From Clostridiales bacterium (lineage in GTDB: Bacteria; Bacillota; Clostridia; Oscillospirales; Oscillospiraceae), in NCBI GenBank assembly GCA_009774055.1, contig VSNB01000144.1, positions 1-8,516 on the forward strand: a stretch of 8,516 nt of DNA, written 5' to 3'. Positions 1 to 6,009 of the stretch are shown in pieces. Numbering within the stretch: position 1 is the stretch's first letter; each line of letters begins with the position of its first letter. Both the position numbers and the translations under genes were made by a program. The notes beneath the pieces are model-generated. The model made no database searches and was not told the DNA's origin. It saw only the letters and a program-made list of their open reading frames with translations.

Positions 1-399
1 GGGTTCGGGCTCGGGTACCGGCTCAGGTTCGGGCTCGGGTACAAGCTCCGATTCTGGTTCAGCTTCCGGTTCGTCTGCGCTGGAGGCAGTCTCCAGCTCG
101 CTCAGCAGCTCGCTTTCCAGCGCGTCCTTGATCTGCAGGGAAACCTGCTCGTCATTGCTGCGGGCTACCTCCAGAATGGGAGGCGCCAGGGGACGGACGG
201 CGCTGACAGCACCCTCCGCCGGTGGTGAAACGCTCTCGGGAGAGGGCGCTCCCTCCGCAGTCCCGGCGGCCTCCGGGGCGGGAGGCTCCGCCTGGGAGAC
301 GGCGGGGGGACGGATGGCTTCGCTCTCTCCGCCCGGAGCCAGCAGGTTCAGTACATGAGCAGTCTTGCTGCTTTTGGCATTCTTCTTTGGATTGGCCAT
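1..399 (-). CDS. Acidic proline-rich protein, N-terminal part (possible ComFB-family protein)
   Basis: This reading frame is open from an ATG at 399 to the left edge without a stop, giving 133 codons of an incomplete gene. The start has an AAGGAGA ribosome site (410-416) 10 nt upstream. The protein begins MANPKKNAKSSKTAHVLNLL, a lysine-rich start with a short hydrophobic patch. A Pro/Ala/Glu-rich linker follows (about 22-70), then a more ordered segment PPILEVARSNDEQVSLQIKD (about 73-92) that looks helical. The visible end is very acidic, with VPEPEPEP repeats. It has no signal peptide or membrane segment, so it is probably cytoplasmic. I recall similar N-termini in clostridial proteins labelled late competence ComFB family, but the CxxC-bearing domain that would prove this lies beyond the edge. 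It starts 43 bp after the ParA stop with no terminator between, so co-transcription and a partner role for ParA are plausible inferences. Real gene: fairly sure; family: weak. Confidence 0.72.
   Translation of the reverse strand, partial: MANPKKNAKSSKTAHVLNLLAPGGESEAIRPPAVSQAEPPAPEAAGTAEGAPSPESVSPPAEGAVSAVRPLAPPILEVARSNDEQVSLQIKDALESELLSELETASSADEPEAEPESELVPEPEPEPVPEPEP
2..42 (-). repeat. Short in-frame tandem repeat encoding VPEPEPEP
   Basis: The 17-base string GGTTCGGGCTCGGGTAC (plus strand) occurs at 2-18 and again at 26-42, a period of 24 bases or 8 codons. On the minus strand it encodes Val-Pro-(Glu-Pro)n units. The array continues to the window edge, so its copy number is unknown. Glu-Pro repeats usually form stiff extended linkers. 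The near-identical codons suggest recent duplication and possible length variation between strains. Confidence 0.7.
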
Positions 400-442
400 A
401 AGCACGATCTCTCCTTAAAACGGTTGTCTTTTGCAGGCGGGA

Positions 443-1207
443 TCAGACGGGCAGCTGCCGGGTGATCTCGCCGATCAGGGCGCGGAAGTCCGAGGCCGGC
501 TTGGACGCGGGGGCGTAGCTCAGGACGCTCTCCCCGTGGGCGGGCGCCTCCGCCACTGAGACGCTGGTGCGGATCTTGGCCTCGAAGACGGTGGTGTCCA
601 GCTGGGCGGCGATCTGACCGGCCATGTCCAGCACTTCCCGGTTGAGGGTGAAGCGCTGGTTATATTTGTTGAGCAGGATGCCCAGCACCTTCAGTCGGGA
701 GTTGTAGCACCGTCGGACGGTGTCGATGGTTTCCCGGATCTGGGCCACGCCCAAAAGGCTCAGGATCTCCGGGGCCATGGGAATGACCAGCCCGTCGGAA
801 ACCACGTAGGCGTTTACCGTCAGCACGTTCAGCGCCGGCGGCGTATCTACTATAATATAGTCGTAGTCGTCCTGGACCTCCGCCAGGGCGTTTTTCAGCA
901 GGAATTCCCGGCCCGGCCTGTTGAACTCCAGCTCCGCTGCGCTCAGCAGGATGTTGCTGGGCAGGATGTCCCCGCACTCTGACGGTACGACGACCTCCTT
1001 GATACTGCGCGCGCCCTTCATCACGTCGTAGACGGTGGCGCAGTTGTCGATATCCAGACCCAGGCAGAAGCCCAGGCTCCCTTGGGGGTCAAGGTCCACG
1101 CCCAGTACCCGGCGGCCCATCTGGTGCAGGCCGGCCAGCAGGGCGCAGGAGGTGGTGGTCTTTCCCACGCCGCCCTTTTGGTTGGTGATTGCGATAACAG
1201 CAGACAA
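443..1207 (-). CDS. ParA/Soj-family positioning ATPase
   Basis: A ParA-type ATPase of 254 residues, about the length of chromosomal Soj/ParA (around 250). Such ATPases dimerise on ATP, bind DNA without sequence specificity, and position DNA or protein cargo. A deviant Walker A KGGVGKTT spans 11-18, with signature Lys11 and catalytic Lys16. Walker A' VDLDPQ is at 37-42 and the switch II motif VDTPP at 120-124. The C-terminal VSVAEAPAHGESV block is typical of Soj/ParA. The frame can be extended upstream to 1474, but that would overlap fliD. The TTG at 1207, five nt after a GGAGGGG site, gives the canonical N-terminus (M)SAVIAITNQKGG. I see no FlhG-type N-terminal DQAxxLR motif and no MinD-like C-terminal membrane helix, so ParA/Soj fits better than FlhG or MinD. 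No ParB is adjacent. The downstream proline-rich protein and the divergent fliD suggest a job in locating flagellar or chemosensory parts, which is inference. Confidence 0.93.
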   Translation of the reverse strand: MSAVIAITNQKGGVGKTTTSCALLAGLHQMGRRVLGVDLDPQGSLGFCLGLDIDNCATVYDVMKGARSIKEVVVPSECGDILPSNILLSAAELEFNRPGREFLLKNALAEVQDDYDYIIVDTPPALNVLTVNAYVVSDGLVIPMAPEILSLLGVAQIRETIDTVRRCYNSRLKVLGILLNKYNQRFTLNREVLDMAGQIAAQLDTTVFEAKIRTSVSVAEAPAHGESVLSYAPASKPASDFRALIGEITRQLPV

Positions 1208-1212
1208 AATAT

Positions 1213-1219
1213 CCCCTCC
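1213..1219 (-). promoter_or_regulatory. Ribosome binding site fixing the TTG start of the ParA gene
   Basis: On the minus strand GGAGGGG ends 5 nt before TTG at 1207-1205. No ATG lies at a comparable distance. The alternative ATG far upstream (1474) would add 89 residues unlike ParA and would run into the opposite-strand fliD gene. Confidence 0.75.
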
Positions 1220-1245
1220 GCTCTGCAAAATCTTTTTGGTGGCTC

Positions 1246-1274
1246 TTAACTTTACTATACTACGTGACGATAAA
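1246..1274 (+). promoter_or_regulatory. Possible weak promoter for fliD, overlapping the divergent one
   Basis: TTAACT (1246-1251) and GATAAA (1269-1274) are each 4-of-6 matches to sigma-A hexamers with a 17-nt spacer. They physically overlap the minus-strand candidate, so the two directions could compete. I looked for a SigD/sigma-28 motif (TAAA, about 15 nt, GCCGATAT), as expected for late flagellar genes. The best partial site, AGGGATAT at 1284-1291, has no TAAA at the proper distance. fliD may instead be read from a promoter I cannot recognise. Confidence 0.22.
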
Positions 1275-1282
1275 AAAGTACA
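1254..1282 (-). promoter_or_regulatory. Possible sigma-A-type promoter for the ParA operon
   Basis: Reading the minus strand, TATAGT (plus 1254-1259) is a 5-of-6 match to the -10 consensus. With a 17-nt spacer, TGTACT (plus 1277-1282) is a 3-of-6 match to the -35. It would give a leader of roughly 40 nt before the TTG start. This is by eye only; the -35 is weak. Confidence 0.35.
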
Positions 1283-1351
1283 GAGGGATATTCTTTTTTT
1301 CTGGGAAATTTCTGAAAGAGCCTGTGACTTTTTTATAAAGGAGCGATTGAT

Positions 1352-4237
1352 ATGGCATCTATCGGCAGTATCAGCGGCAGCAGCGGAACCAGCAGCCTGT
1401 ATAACAGCGCCAATATTATCAGCGGCCTGGCCAGCGGTATGGATACCGAGGGCATGATCGAAGGCCTGGTCCAAAGCTACCAGAATAAGATCCAGACCTT
1501 GAACAACAAGGCCACCAAGATCCAGTGGAAGCAGGATTCCTACCGGAGCATTATCTCCAAAATGGCGGCGTTCTCCAGCAAGTATACCTCTTATACCTCC
1601 GCCACCAACCTCCTCAGCTCCTCCTTCTTCAGGAGCGCTGTAAAGGTGGCTCCCCAGGGGGAGAACGCGGACAAGGTCAGCGCCAGCGGCCGCACGGACA
1701 GCGACGTGATCCTCAACAGCGTCTCCCAGCTGGCTACCGCCGCGCGGTATGTGACCACCAGCAAGCTCAACGGCGACACCGGCAATACGGTGACCGCCGG
1801 CGAGGCCATGGACTTCAACAGCGACGTGACCCTGGGCACCCTATCCGGGTCCCTGAGCTTCTCTTACGGCAGCAAGTCCGTCAGCATCAACTTCGACGAG
1901 GTGACTGACCGCATCGGCGTGGACGAGGACGGCAACAAGGTGGAGCTCACCGCGCAGGAGAAGGCCCAGAAGGTGGCCGACCTCATTAAGGAGAAGCTGG
2001 GCAACGAGAAGATCACCCTGTCCAACGGCGAGTCAGTGTCCGCCGCCGACCGCATCGGCGTGGACGTGAATCCCAACGGCACCATCTCCTTTTCCGACAA
2101 GTCCGGCGCGGGCAACAGCGTCAGCATCTCCTCCGCCAGCGACTCTGTCAAGCGGACCCTGGGCATCGGGGATACCAGCGACAAGGATAACCCTGTGAAG
2201 AGCTTCCGGGTCACCGGCGACACCGCGCTGATCAAGGATGTGAAGGCCTACGAGTATCTGTCCGGGAAGAGCATCAACATCAACGTGGACGGCGTGACCA
2301 AGTCCATCCAGATGCCCAAGATCGAGAAGCTGGCCGAGCCGGACAAGGACGGCAACGTGTATAAGCTTACGATGCCCTCCACCGTGAAGGACAAGTACGG
2401 CAACGTCAGCTATGTCTACGATACCAGCAAGCTGGATAAGAATAAGTACACCATTACCAAGCAGGGCGAGAGCAAGTCCGTCAAGAGCACCGACGATATG
2501 GCCGGGGTCTATACGGATATGCTCCAGAGTGGTGTCAAGTCCGCCTTCGGCGACAAGCTGAAGGTAAGCAATGTGGCGACGGACGGCGGACTGAAGCTGG
2601 AGTTCGAGGTGAAGAACGGCTCCAGCCTGCTCATGAACACCAGCGTGGGCGAGACGCTGGGCATCGGCCGCACCGCCACCAACTACCTCAACACCAGCAA
2701 GAGCCTGAAGGACCTGCTGTCTGAGGACGGCCTCAAGGGCCTGGAGCTGAAGGACGAGAATGGCGAGCTGGTCAAGGACGAGGACGGCAAGCAGCTCTAT
2801 GAGTTCAAGCTCAACGGCGTGTCCATCGGCCGTTATACCGAGGACAGCACCCTCTCCGAGATCATGAACGACATCAATTCCAACAGCGAAGCCGGGGTGA
2901 AGGTCAGCTATTCCCGTACCACCCGCGAGTTCGTGTTCAACAGCAAGGAAACCGGCTCGGAGAACCAGATCTCCATCGACGGGGGCCTGGCGGAGGCCAT
3001 ATTCGGCTCCACTGAGCTCAGCGACAAGAGCGACTGCACCTTTGGCGAGGCGTACGGCGTCTCCTGGCTGGACGGGGAGAAGGTTCATTTCAAAATTCCC
3101 GGAGCCAGCGGCGACTATTCGGTCACCGTGAACAAGGACGATACGATTGATGACGTTGCCGAGAAATTAAACGGCATGATTTTCAATCACGGTTACGCCG
3201 CTTCCTACAATAAATACACCGGCAAGCTGGAAATAGCCAATGAAAAGAGCGGCGAAAAGGTCGATGTGGACATGTGGGCCGATCATCCGGACCCGGACTT
3301 CGGACGCTATGAGCTTGAATTCGATGAAAAATACGCGCCTGAGGTTTCCTATACCCCCGGTCAGGACGCCAAGTTCAGAGTGACGGTCAACGGCACCGAG
3401 AAGGAGCTGACCCGTGGCTCCAACAGCGTGGAGATCGACGGGATGACCATCAAGTTCAACGAGAAATTCGATGAGTCCGACGGCGGTTCCGTCTCCTTCA
3501 AAACCACTACCGACTCCGACAGGATCGTGGACGCCGTGAAGAGCATGGTGGAAGATTACAACGCGATGATGACGGAGATCCGCGGCGCGTATGCCACCAT
3601 GCCCTACCGCAGCAGCAGCGGCGCCTTCAAGGACTACGAGCCCCTCACCGAGGAGCAGAAGACCGGCATGAGCGAGAGCGAAATCAAGAACTACGAGGAG
3701 CGGGCCAAGCAGGGCATCCTCTTCGGCGATTCCACCCTGCGCAATCTCTATGAGCGGATGCAGAGCGTGTTCCAGCCCGGCGGGGCGGACAGCGCCCTAC
3801 TGCAGAAGATTGGCATCAACACCTCCTTCTCCTCGGAGAACGTTACTACCATCACCCTGGATGAAAATAAGCTCCGGGAGGCCCTGGAGAACGATCCGGA
3901 CCAGGTGGCGGACCTCTTCACCCGTACCAGCGAGAATGGCGCGTCCACCAACGGCATCATGCAGGGCATGAAGACCCAGCTGGACCGCTACGCGGGCCTC
4001 ACCGGCTCCACCAAGGGCATTCTGATCCAGCAGGCGGGCACCCCGCTGAACTCCCTGTCCCTGCTGGATAACCAGTGGCAGAAGGAGATCGACAACCTGG
4101 GTACCCAGATTGAGCAGTGGCAGGATAAGCTGGAGAGCCAGGTGGACCGCTATACCAGCATGTTCAGCCGGCTGGAAGTGCTTATCAACCAGATGAACTC
4201 CCAGAGCTCCACACTGGCGGGGCTGATGGGCGGCTGA
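1352..4237 (+). CDS. fliD: Flagellar filament cap protein FliD (hook-associated protein 2), enlarged
   Basis: FliD is secreted through the flagellar export apparatus and forms the cap that folds flagellin at the filament tip. An AAAGGAG site (1337-1343) sits 8 nt before the ATG. The N-terminal FliD domain has the hallmark ISGLASGMDTEGMIEGLV (about 23-40), followed by a coiled coil with KIQWKQDSYRSI. The C-terminal FliD domain starts around residue 685 and contains RIVDAVKSMVEDYNAMM, GDSTLRNLYERM and a helical tail ending INQMNSQSSTLAGLMGG. It has no signal peptide, as expected for an export substrate. At 961 aa it is much longer than the common 450-700. The extra length is the middle, which holds at least two modules resembling the flagellin IN motif: FKLNGVSIG...STLSEIMNDINSNSEAGVKVSY (about 483-525) and a segment around 570-640, with a weaker one near 165-265. 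DNA for about 590-670 is clearly more AT-rich than the rest. fliS follows 34 bp downstream, supporting the call. Confidence 0.96.
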   Translation: MASIGSISGSSGTSSLYNSANIISGLASGMDTEGMIEGLVQSYQNKIQTLNNKATKIQWKQDSYRSIISKMAAFSSKYTSYTSATNLLSSSFFRSAVKVAPQGENADKVSASGRTDSDVILNSVSQLATAARYVTTSKLNGDTGNTVTAGEAMDFNSDVTLGTLSGSLSFSYGSKSVSINFDEVTDRIGVDEDGNKVELTAQEKAQKVADLIKEKLGNEKITLSNGESVSAADRIGVDVNPNGTISFSDKSGAGNSVSISSASDSVKRTLGIGDTSDKDNPVKSFRVTGDTALIKDVKAYEYLSGKSININVDGVTKSIQMPKIEKLAEPDKDGNVYKLTMPSTVKDKYGNVSYVYDTSKLDKNKYTITKQGESKSVKSTDDMAGVYTDMLQSGVKSAFGDKLKVSNVATDGGLKLEFEVKNGSSLLMNTSVGETLGIGRTATNYLNTSKSLKDLLSEDGLKGLELKDENGELVKDEDGKQLYEFKLNGVSIGRYTEDSTLSEIMNDINSNSEAGVKVSYSRTTREFVFNSKETGSENQISIDGGLAEAIFGSTELSDKSDCTFGEAYGVSWLDGEKVHFKIPGASGDYSVTVNKDDTIDDVAEKLNGMIFNHGYAASYNKYTGKLEIANEKSGEKVDVDMWADHPDPDFGRYELEFDEKYAPEVSYTPGQDAKFRVTVNGTEKELTRGSNSVEIDGMTIKFNEKFDESDGGSVSFKTTTDSDRIVDAVKSMVEDYNAMMTEIRGAYATMPYRSSSGAFKDYEPLTEEQKTGMSESEIKNYEERAKQGILFGDSTLRNLYERMQSVFQPGGADSALLQKIGINTSFSSENVTTITLDENKLREALENDPDQVADLFTRTSENGASTNGIMQGMKTQLDRYAGLTGSTKGILIQQAGTPLNSLSLLDNQWQKEIDNLGTQIEQWQDKLESQVDRYTSMFSRLEVLINQMNSQSSTLAGLMGG

Positions 4238-4271
4238 TAGCGCCCGATGACAGAAAGGAGCGGCGTCCCAT

Positions 4272-4667
4272 ATGGATAGGAGAGGCTATCAGCAGTATAA
4301 ACAGCAGTCCGTGGGCTCCATGACCTCCGGCGAGCTGCTGCTGCTGCTGTACGACGAGCTGGTCAAGCGGGCGACGATGGCCTCCATCGCCCTGGACAAG
4401 GGGGAGTTCCCCGCTTTCGAGGCTGCCGTCGAGCGATGCATCGACATTGTCAACTACCTGGACGAGACACTGGACCGGCAGTATCCCATCAGCCAGGACC
4501 TGGGCCGCATGTACGAGTACTTTACCTACCAGCTGGGCCGGATCAAGATCGGCCGGAACAAGCAGGAGCTGGAAAAGCTCCGGCCCATGCTGGCGGAAAT
4601 GCGGGACGCCTTCCATACCGCCGAGAAGAACAGCGGCGGCCTCCAGGGAAAAGGCGGGCAGTTATGA
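4272..4667 (+). CDS. fliS: Flagellin export chaperone FliS
   Basis: FliS is a small cytoplasmic four-helix chaperone that binds the disordered C-terminus of flagellin, stops early polymerisation and delivers it to the export gate. The 131-aa product matches the family length. Its N-terminus RRGYQQYKQQSVGSMTSGEL followed by LLLLYDELVKRA is the classic FliS opening (YxxxxxxxxSPGELxxxLYDG). The usual SPGEL is SGEL here and the usual YDG is YDE. A later segment, LDETLDRQYPISQDLGRMYEYFTYQLGR, corresponds to the conserved L..Y.Y...L region. The ribosome site AAAGGAG (4254-4260) is 11 nt from the ATG, slightly long. The gene lies 34 bp after fliD, the usual order. Its stop overlaps the next start (ATGA), indicating translational coupling. 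Confidence 0.95.
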   Translation: MDRRGYQQYKQQSVGSMTSGELLLLLYDELVKRATMASIALDKGEFPAFEAAVERCIDIVNYLDETLDRQYPISQDLGRMYEYFTYQLGRIKIGRNKQELEKLRPMLAEMRDAFHTAEKNSGGLQGKGGQL

Positions 4668-5053
4668 CAAAAGATGACTGGTTGGAGTTGACAGTCCTGG
4701 AGAGAAAGAAGTATAATTACCTGGTGGAGCTTCAGGACCTTACCGGCCAGCTGGCTGAAAACCTGGATCGCAACGACCAGGTGTCGGTCCGTATGCTGGT
4801 GGCCATGCGCCAGGACCCCGTCCGCTTGCTGGCGGAGGTGGACAACAGCGGGAAGATCCGTCTGGCCGCGCTGTCCGAGGAGGATCGGCGCCGGGCCGGG
4901 GAGCTTCTCAAGGAGGGCCAGCCCAGGGACGACGGCGAACGCATCTTCCTGGAGCAGGCCCAGAAGACCCGCCGCCTGTTGGAGCAGGTGGTGGCGATGG
5001 ACCGCCGGGTCAGCATGAAAATGGCGGGAGAAAACTCATTTTATCACAAGTAG
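4664..5053 (+). CDS. Small helical protein, FliT/FlgN-like export chaperone candidate
   Basis: The ATG at 4664 lies inside the fliS stop (ATGA overlap), giving 129 residues, and ribosomes are probably handed on from fliS. The frame is open upstream, but that part lies within fliS and is a shadow. The sequence starts MTKDDWLELTVLERKKYNYL and is rich in Leu, Glu, Arg and Gln in heptad-like spacing: LVELQDLTGQLAENL (about 19-33), a central variable part, and a long C-terminal helix with FLEQAQKTRRLLEQVVAMDRR. It has no signal peptide, membrane segment, cysteine pair or enzyme motif. Size, all-helical character and position directly after fliD-fliS are those of FliT, the FliD chaperone; FlgN, the chaperone for FlgK/FlgL, is the alternative. 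Both families diverge strongly in sequence, so the call rests mainly on context. It ends FYHK shortly before a hairpin. Confidence 0.8.
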   Translation: MTKDDWLELTVLERKKYNYLVELQDLTGQLAENLDRNDQVSVRMLVAMRQDPVRLLAEVDNSGKIRLAALSEEDRRRAGELLKEGQPRDDGERIFLEQAQKTRRLLEQVVAMDRRVSMKMAGENSFYHK

Positions 5054-5065
5054 CTGGTCGCGTTT

Positions 5066-5093
5066 TGTTCCGCCGGTCCATGCCGGCGGAACA
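5066..5093 (+). other. Perfect 11-bp inverted repeat (hairpin) between flagellar and ABC genes
   Basis: TGTTCCGCCGG (5066-5076) and CCGGCGGAACA (5083-5093) are exact inverse complements around the 6-nt loop TCCATG. On the plus strand no run of T follows (GGCGCGC comes next), so a standard Rho-independent terminator is not supported. The hairpin starts 13 nt after the upstream stop and ends 35 nt before the next start. It could protect the 3' end of the fliD-fliS message, act as a weak terminator or attenuator, or bind a protein. Confidence 0.6.
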
Positions 5094-5128
5094 GGCGCGC
5101 TTGCGGGAACGGGGGGCGGCGCCGCGGA

Positions 5129-5830
5129 ATGGCGGAAATTCGTCTGGATCATGTGTCAAAGCGATATATGGAGGAGCGGCGTCTGACCTATGCCGTGCGG
5201 GATATCAGCCTCACGGTGGAGCAAGGGGAGTTCGTCTTTCTCATCGGCAGCAGCGGCGCGGGGAAAACCACGCTTTTGCAGCTGATGAGCGGGGAGATCG
5301 CCCCTGACGAGGGGACGGTGCTGCTCAACAATACAAACATCGCCCGGATGCTGGGGCCCTGGCGTGTGAGGGCGCGCCGCACCTTCGGCGTGGTCAGCCA
5401 GCAGGGACTGCTTATCCGGAAGCGTACCGTGGGGGAGAACCTGATGCTGGCCGCCGGCGCCGCCGGCATGATGCGGCGCAAGAGCCGGGAGGCGGTGAAG
5501 AAGGCCCTGGGGATTGTGGGCCTGCCCGGCGTGGAGGAGTGCTACCCGGCGGAGCTGTCCATCGGCGAGAGCCGGCGGGTGGAGCTGGCCCGGGCGGTGC
5601 TCAACAGCCCTTCCATCCTGCTGCTGGATGAGCTTACCGCCAACCTGGACGACGATGTCATCTGGGATCTGATCCACCTGCTGACGGAGCTCAACGCCCG
5701 GGGTACCACCATCGTCATGGCGACCCACGCCAGCCAGTATGTGAACATCCTGCGCCGGCGGGTGATTACCCTGGTGGACGGGAAGATCGTGGGCGATGTG
5801 AAAAACGGGAAGTACGGCGATATTGTCTGA
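5129..5830 (+). CDS. FtsE-like ABC transporter ATP-binding protein without FtsX
   Basis: An ABC ATPase of 233 aa, near the FtsE length. FtsE with membrane partner FtsX controls septal peptidoglycan hydrolases; relatives of the MacB/LolD type drive lipoprotein or peptide export. Motifs in order are A-loop Tyr13, Walker A GSSGAGKTT (40-48), Q-loop Gln91 in GVVSQQ, signature LSIGES (143-148), Walker B ILLLDE (163-168), D-loop NLD (172-174) and switch His200 in MATHA. FtsE-like traits are the RR before the Q-loop (83-84), the TVGEN block, and the end RRRVITLVDGKIVGDVKNGKYG. Two motifs deviate: LSGGE reads LSIGE, and DEPTGNLD reads DELTANLD. The start has only a G-rich stretch upstream (5111-5117) and no clear ribosome site. 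The next genes encode a chemoreceptor and an FtsA-domain protein, not FtsX, so the partner is elsewhere or absent. FtsE-like is more secure than a strict FtsE call. Confidence 0.88.
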   Translation: MAEIRLDHVSKRYMEERRLTYAVRDISLTVEQGEFVFLIGSSGAGKTTLLQLMSGEIAPDEGTVLLNNTNIARMLGPWRVRARRTFGVVSQQGLLIRKRTVGENLMLAAGAAGMMRRKSREAVKKALGIVGLPGVEECYPAELSIGESRRVELARAVLNSPSILLLDELTANLDDDVIWDLIHLLTELNARGTTIVMATHASQYVNILRRRVITLVDGKIVGDVKNGKYGDIV

Positions 5831-6009
5831 TCGCCGGCTGCCATAGATATCCCAAAAGAGAGCAGATCCAGGCCCGCTGCGGAATTTCTGCCGCCGCGCC
5901 GGGCCGGTCCTGGGGCAGAGAAGAGAGCCTGGCCGTGTACCGGCAGGCGAGAAACGCCCGCCCGATGGAGATCACCGGCCCGGGGGAAAAATTAGGAGGA
6001 AAACGCATC
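5831..6009 (+). promoter_or_regulatory. Structured leader upstream of the chemoreceptor gene
   Basis: This 179-bp gap has no good coding signal but several inverted repeats. GGCCCG (5871-5876) pairs with CGGGCC (5900-5905), with GCGG/CCGC nested inside. GCCT-G-GCCG (5927-5935) pairs with CGGC-AGGC (5941-5948) around TGTAC. GGCG (5946-5949) pairs with CGCC (5955-5958) around AGAAA. The last two share bases 5946-5948 and so exclude each other, a pattern seen in regulated leaders. I do not recognise a known riboswitch consensus; I checked by eye for GEMM c-di-GMP elements because they often precede chemoreceptor genes. No convincing promoter hexamers are visible. Confidence 0.35.
5994..5999 (+). 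promoter_or_regulatory. Strong ribosome binding site fixing the chemoreceptor start
   Basis: A perfect AGGAGG sits 10 nt before the ATG at 6010. The frame stays open back to a GTG/ATG region near 5935, but those 25 extra codons fall in the structured leader and would put charged residues in front of the signal-anchor helix. Confidence 0.8.

Noticed and set aside
1..60. CRISPR-like or intergenic repeat at the left edge
   Set aside because: The repeats are in frame, have an 8-codon period and encode Glu-Pro units; there are no spacers.
128..358. 76-codon plus-strand frame at the left end
   Set aside because: The minus-strand frame there is uninterrupted to the edge, has a good ribosome site and sits in operon order with ParA; the plus-strand product is a shadow.
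2033..3088. Long open frame of 351 codons on the minus strand inside fliD
   Set aside because: It is antisense to an intact, well-recognised fliD. Its Leu/Val/Ala/His-rich product without motifs is what the reverse of GC-biased codons gives.
5156..5728. 190-codon minus-strand frame inside the FtsE-like gene
   Set aside because: It is antisense to a complete ABC ATPase and has no recognisable motif or ribosome site.
5799..5823. SigD-like -10 GGCGATAT at the end of the FtsE-like gene
   Set aside because: It matches 7 of 8 bases, but the only -35-like TGAA is 13 nt away and imperfect. The bases also encode the conserved YGDI end of the protein, so the match is probably coincidence.
5831..6009. 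c-di-GMP riboswitch (GEMM type) before the chemoreceptor
   Set aside because: The conserved core bases of GEMM-I or GEMM-II aptamers are not visible; only generic GC-rich stems are seen.
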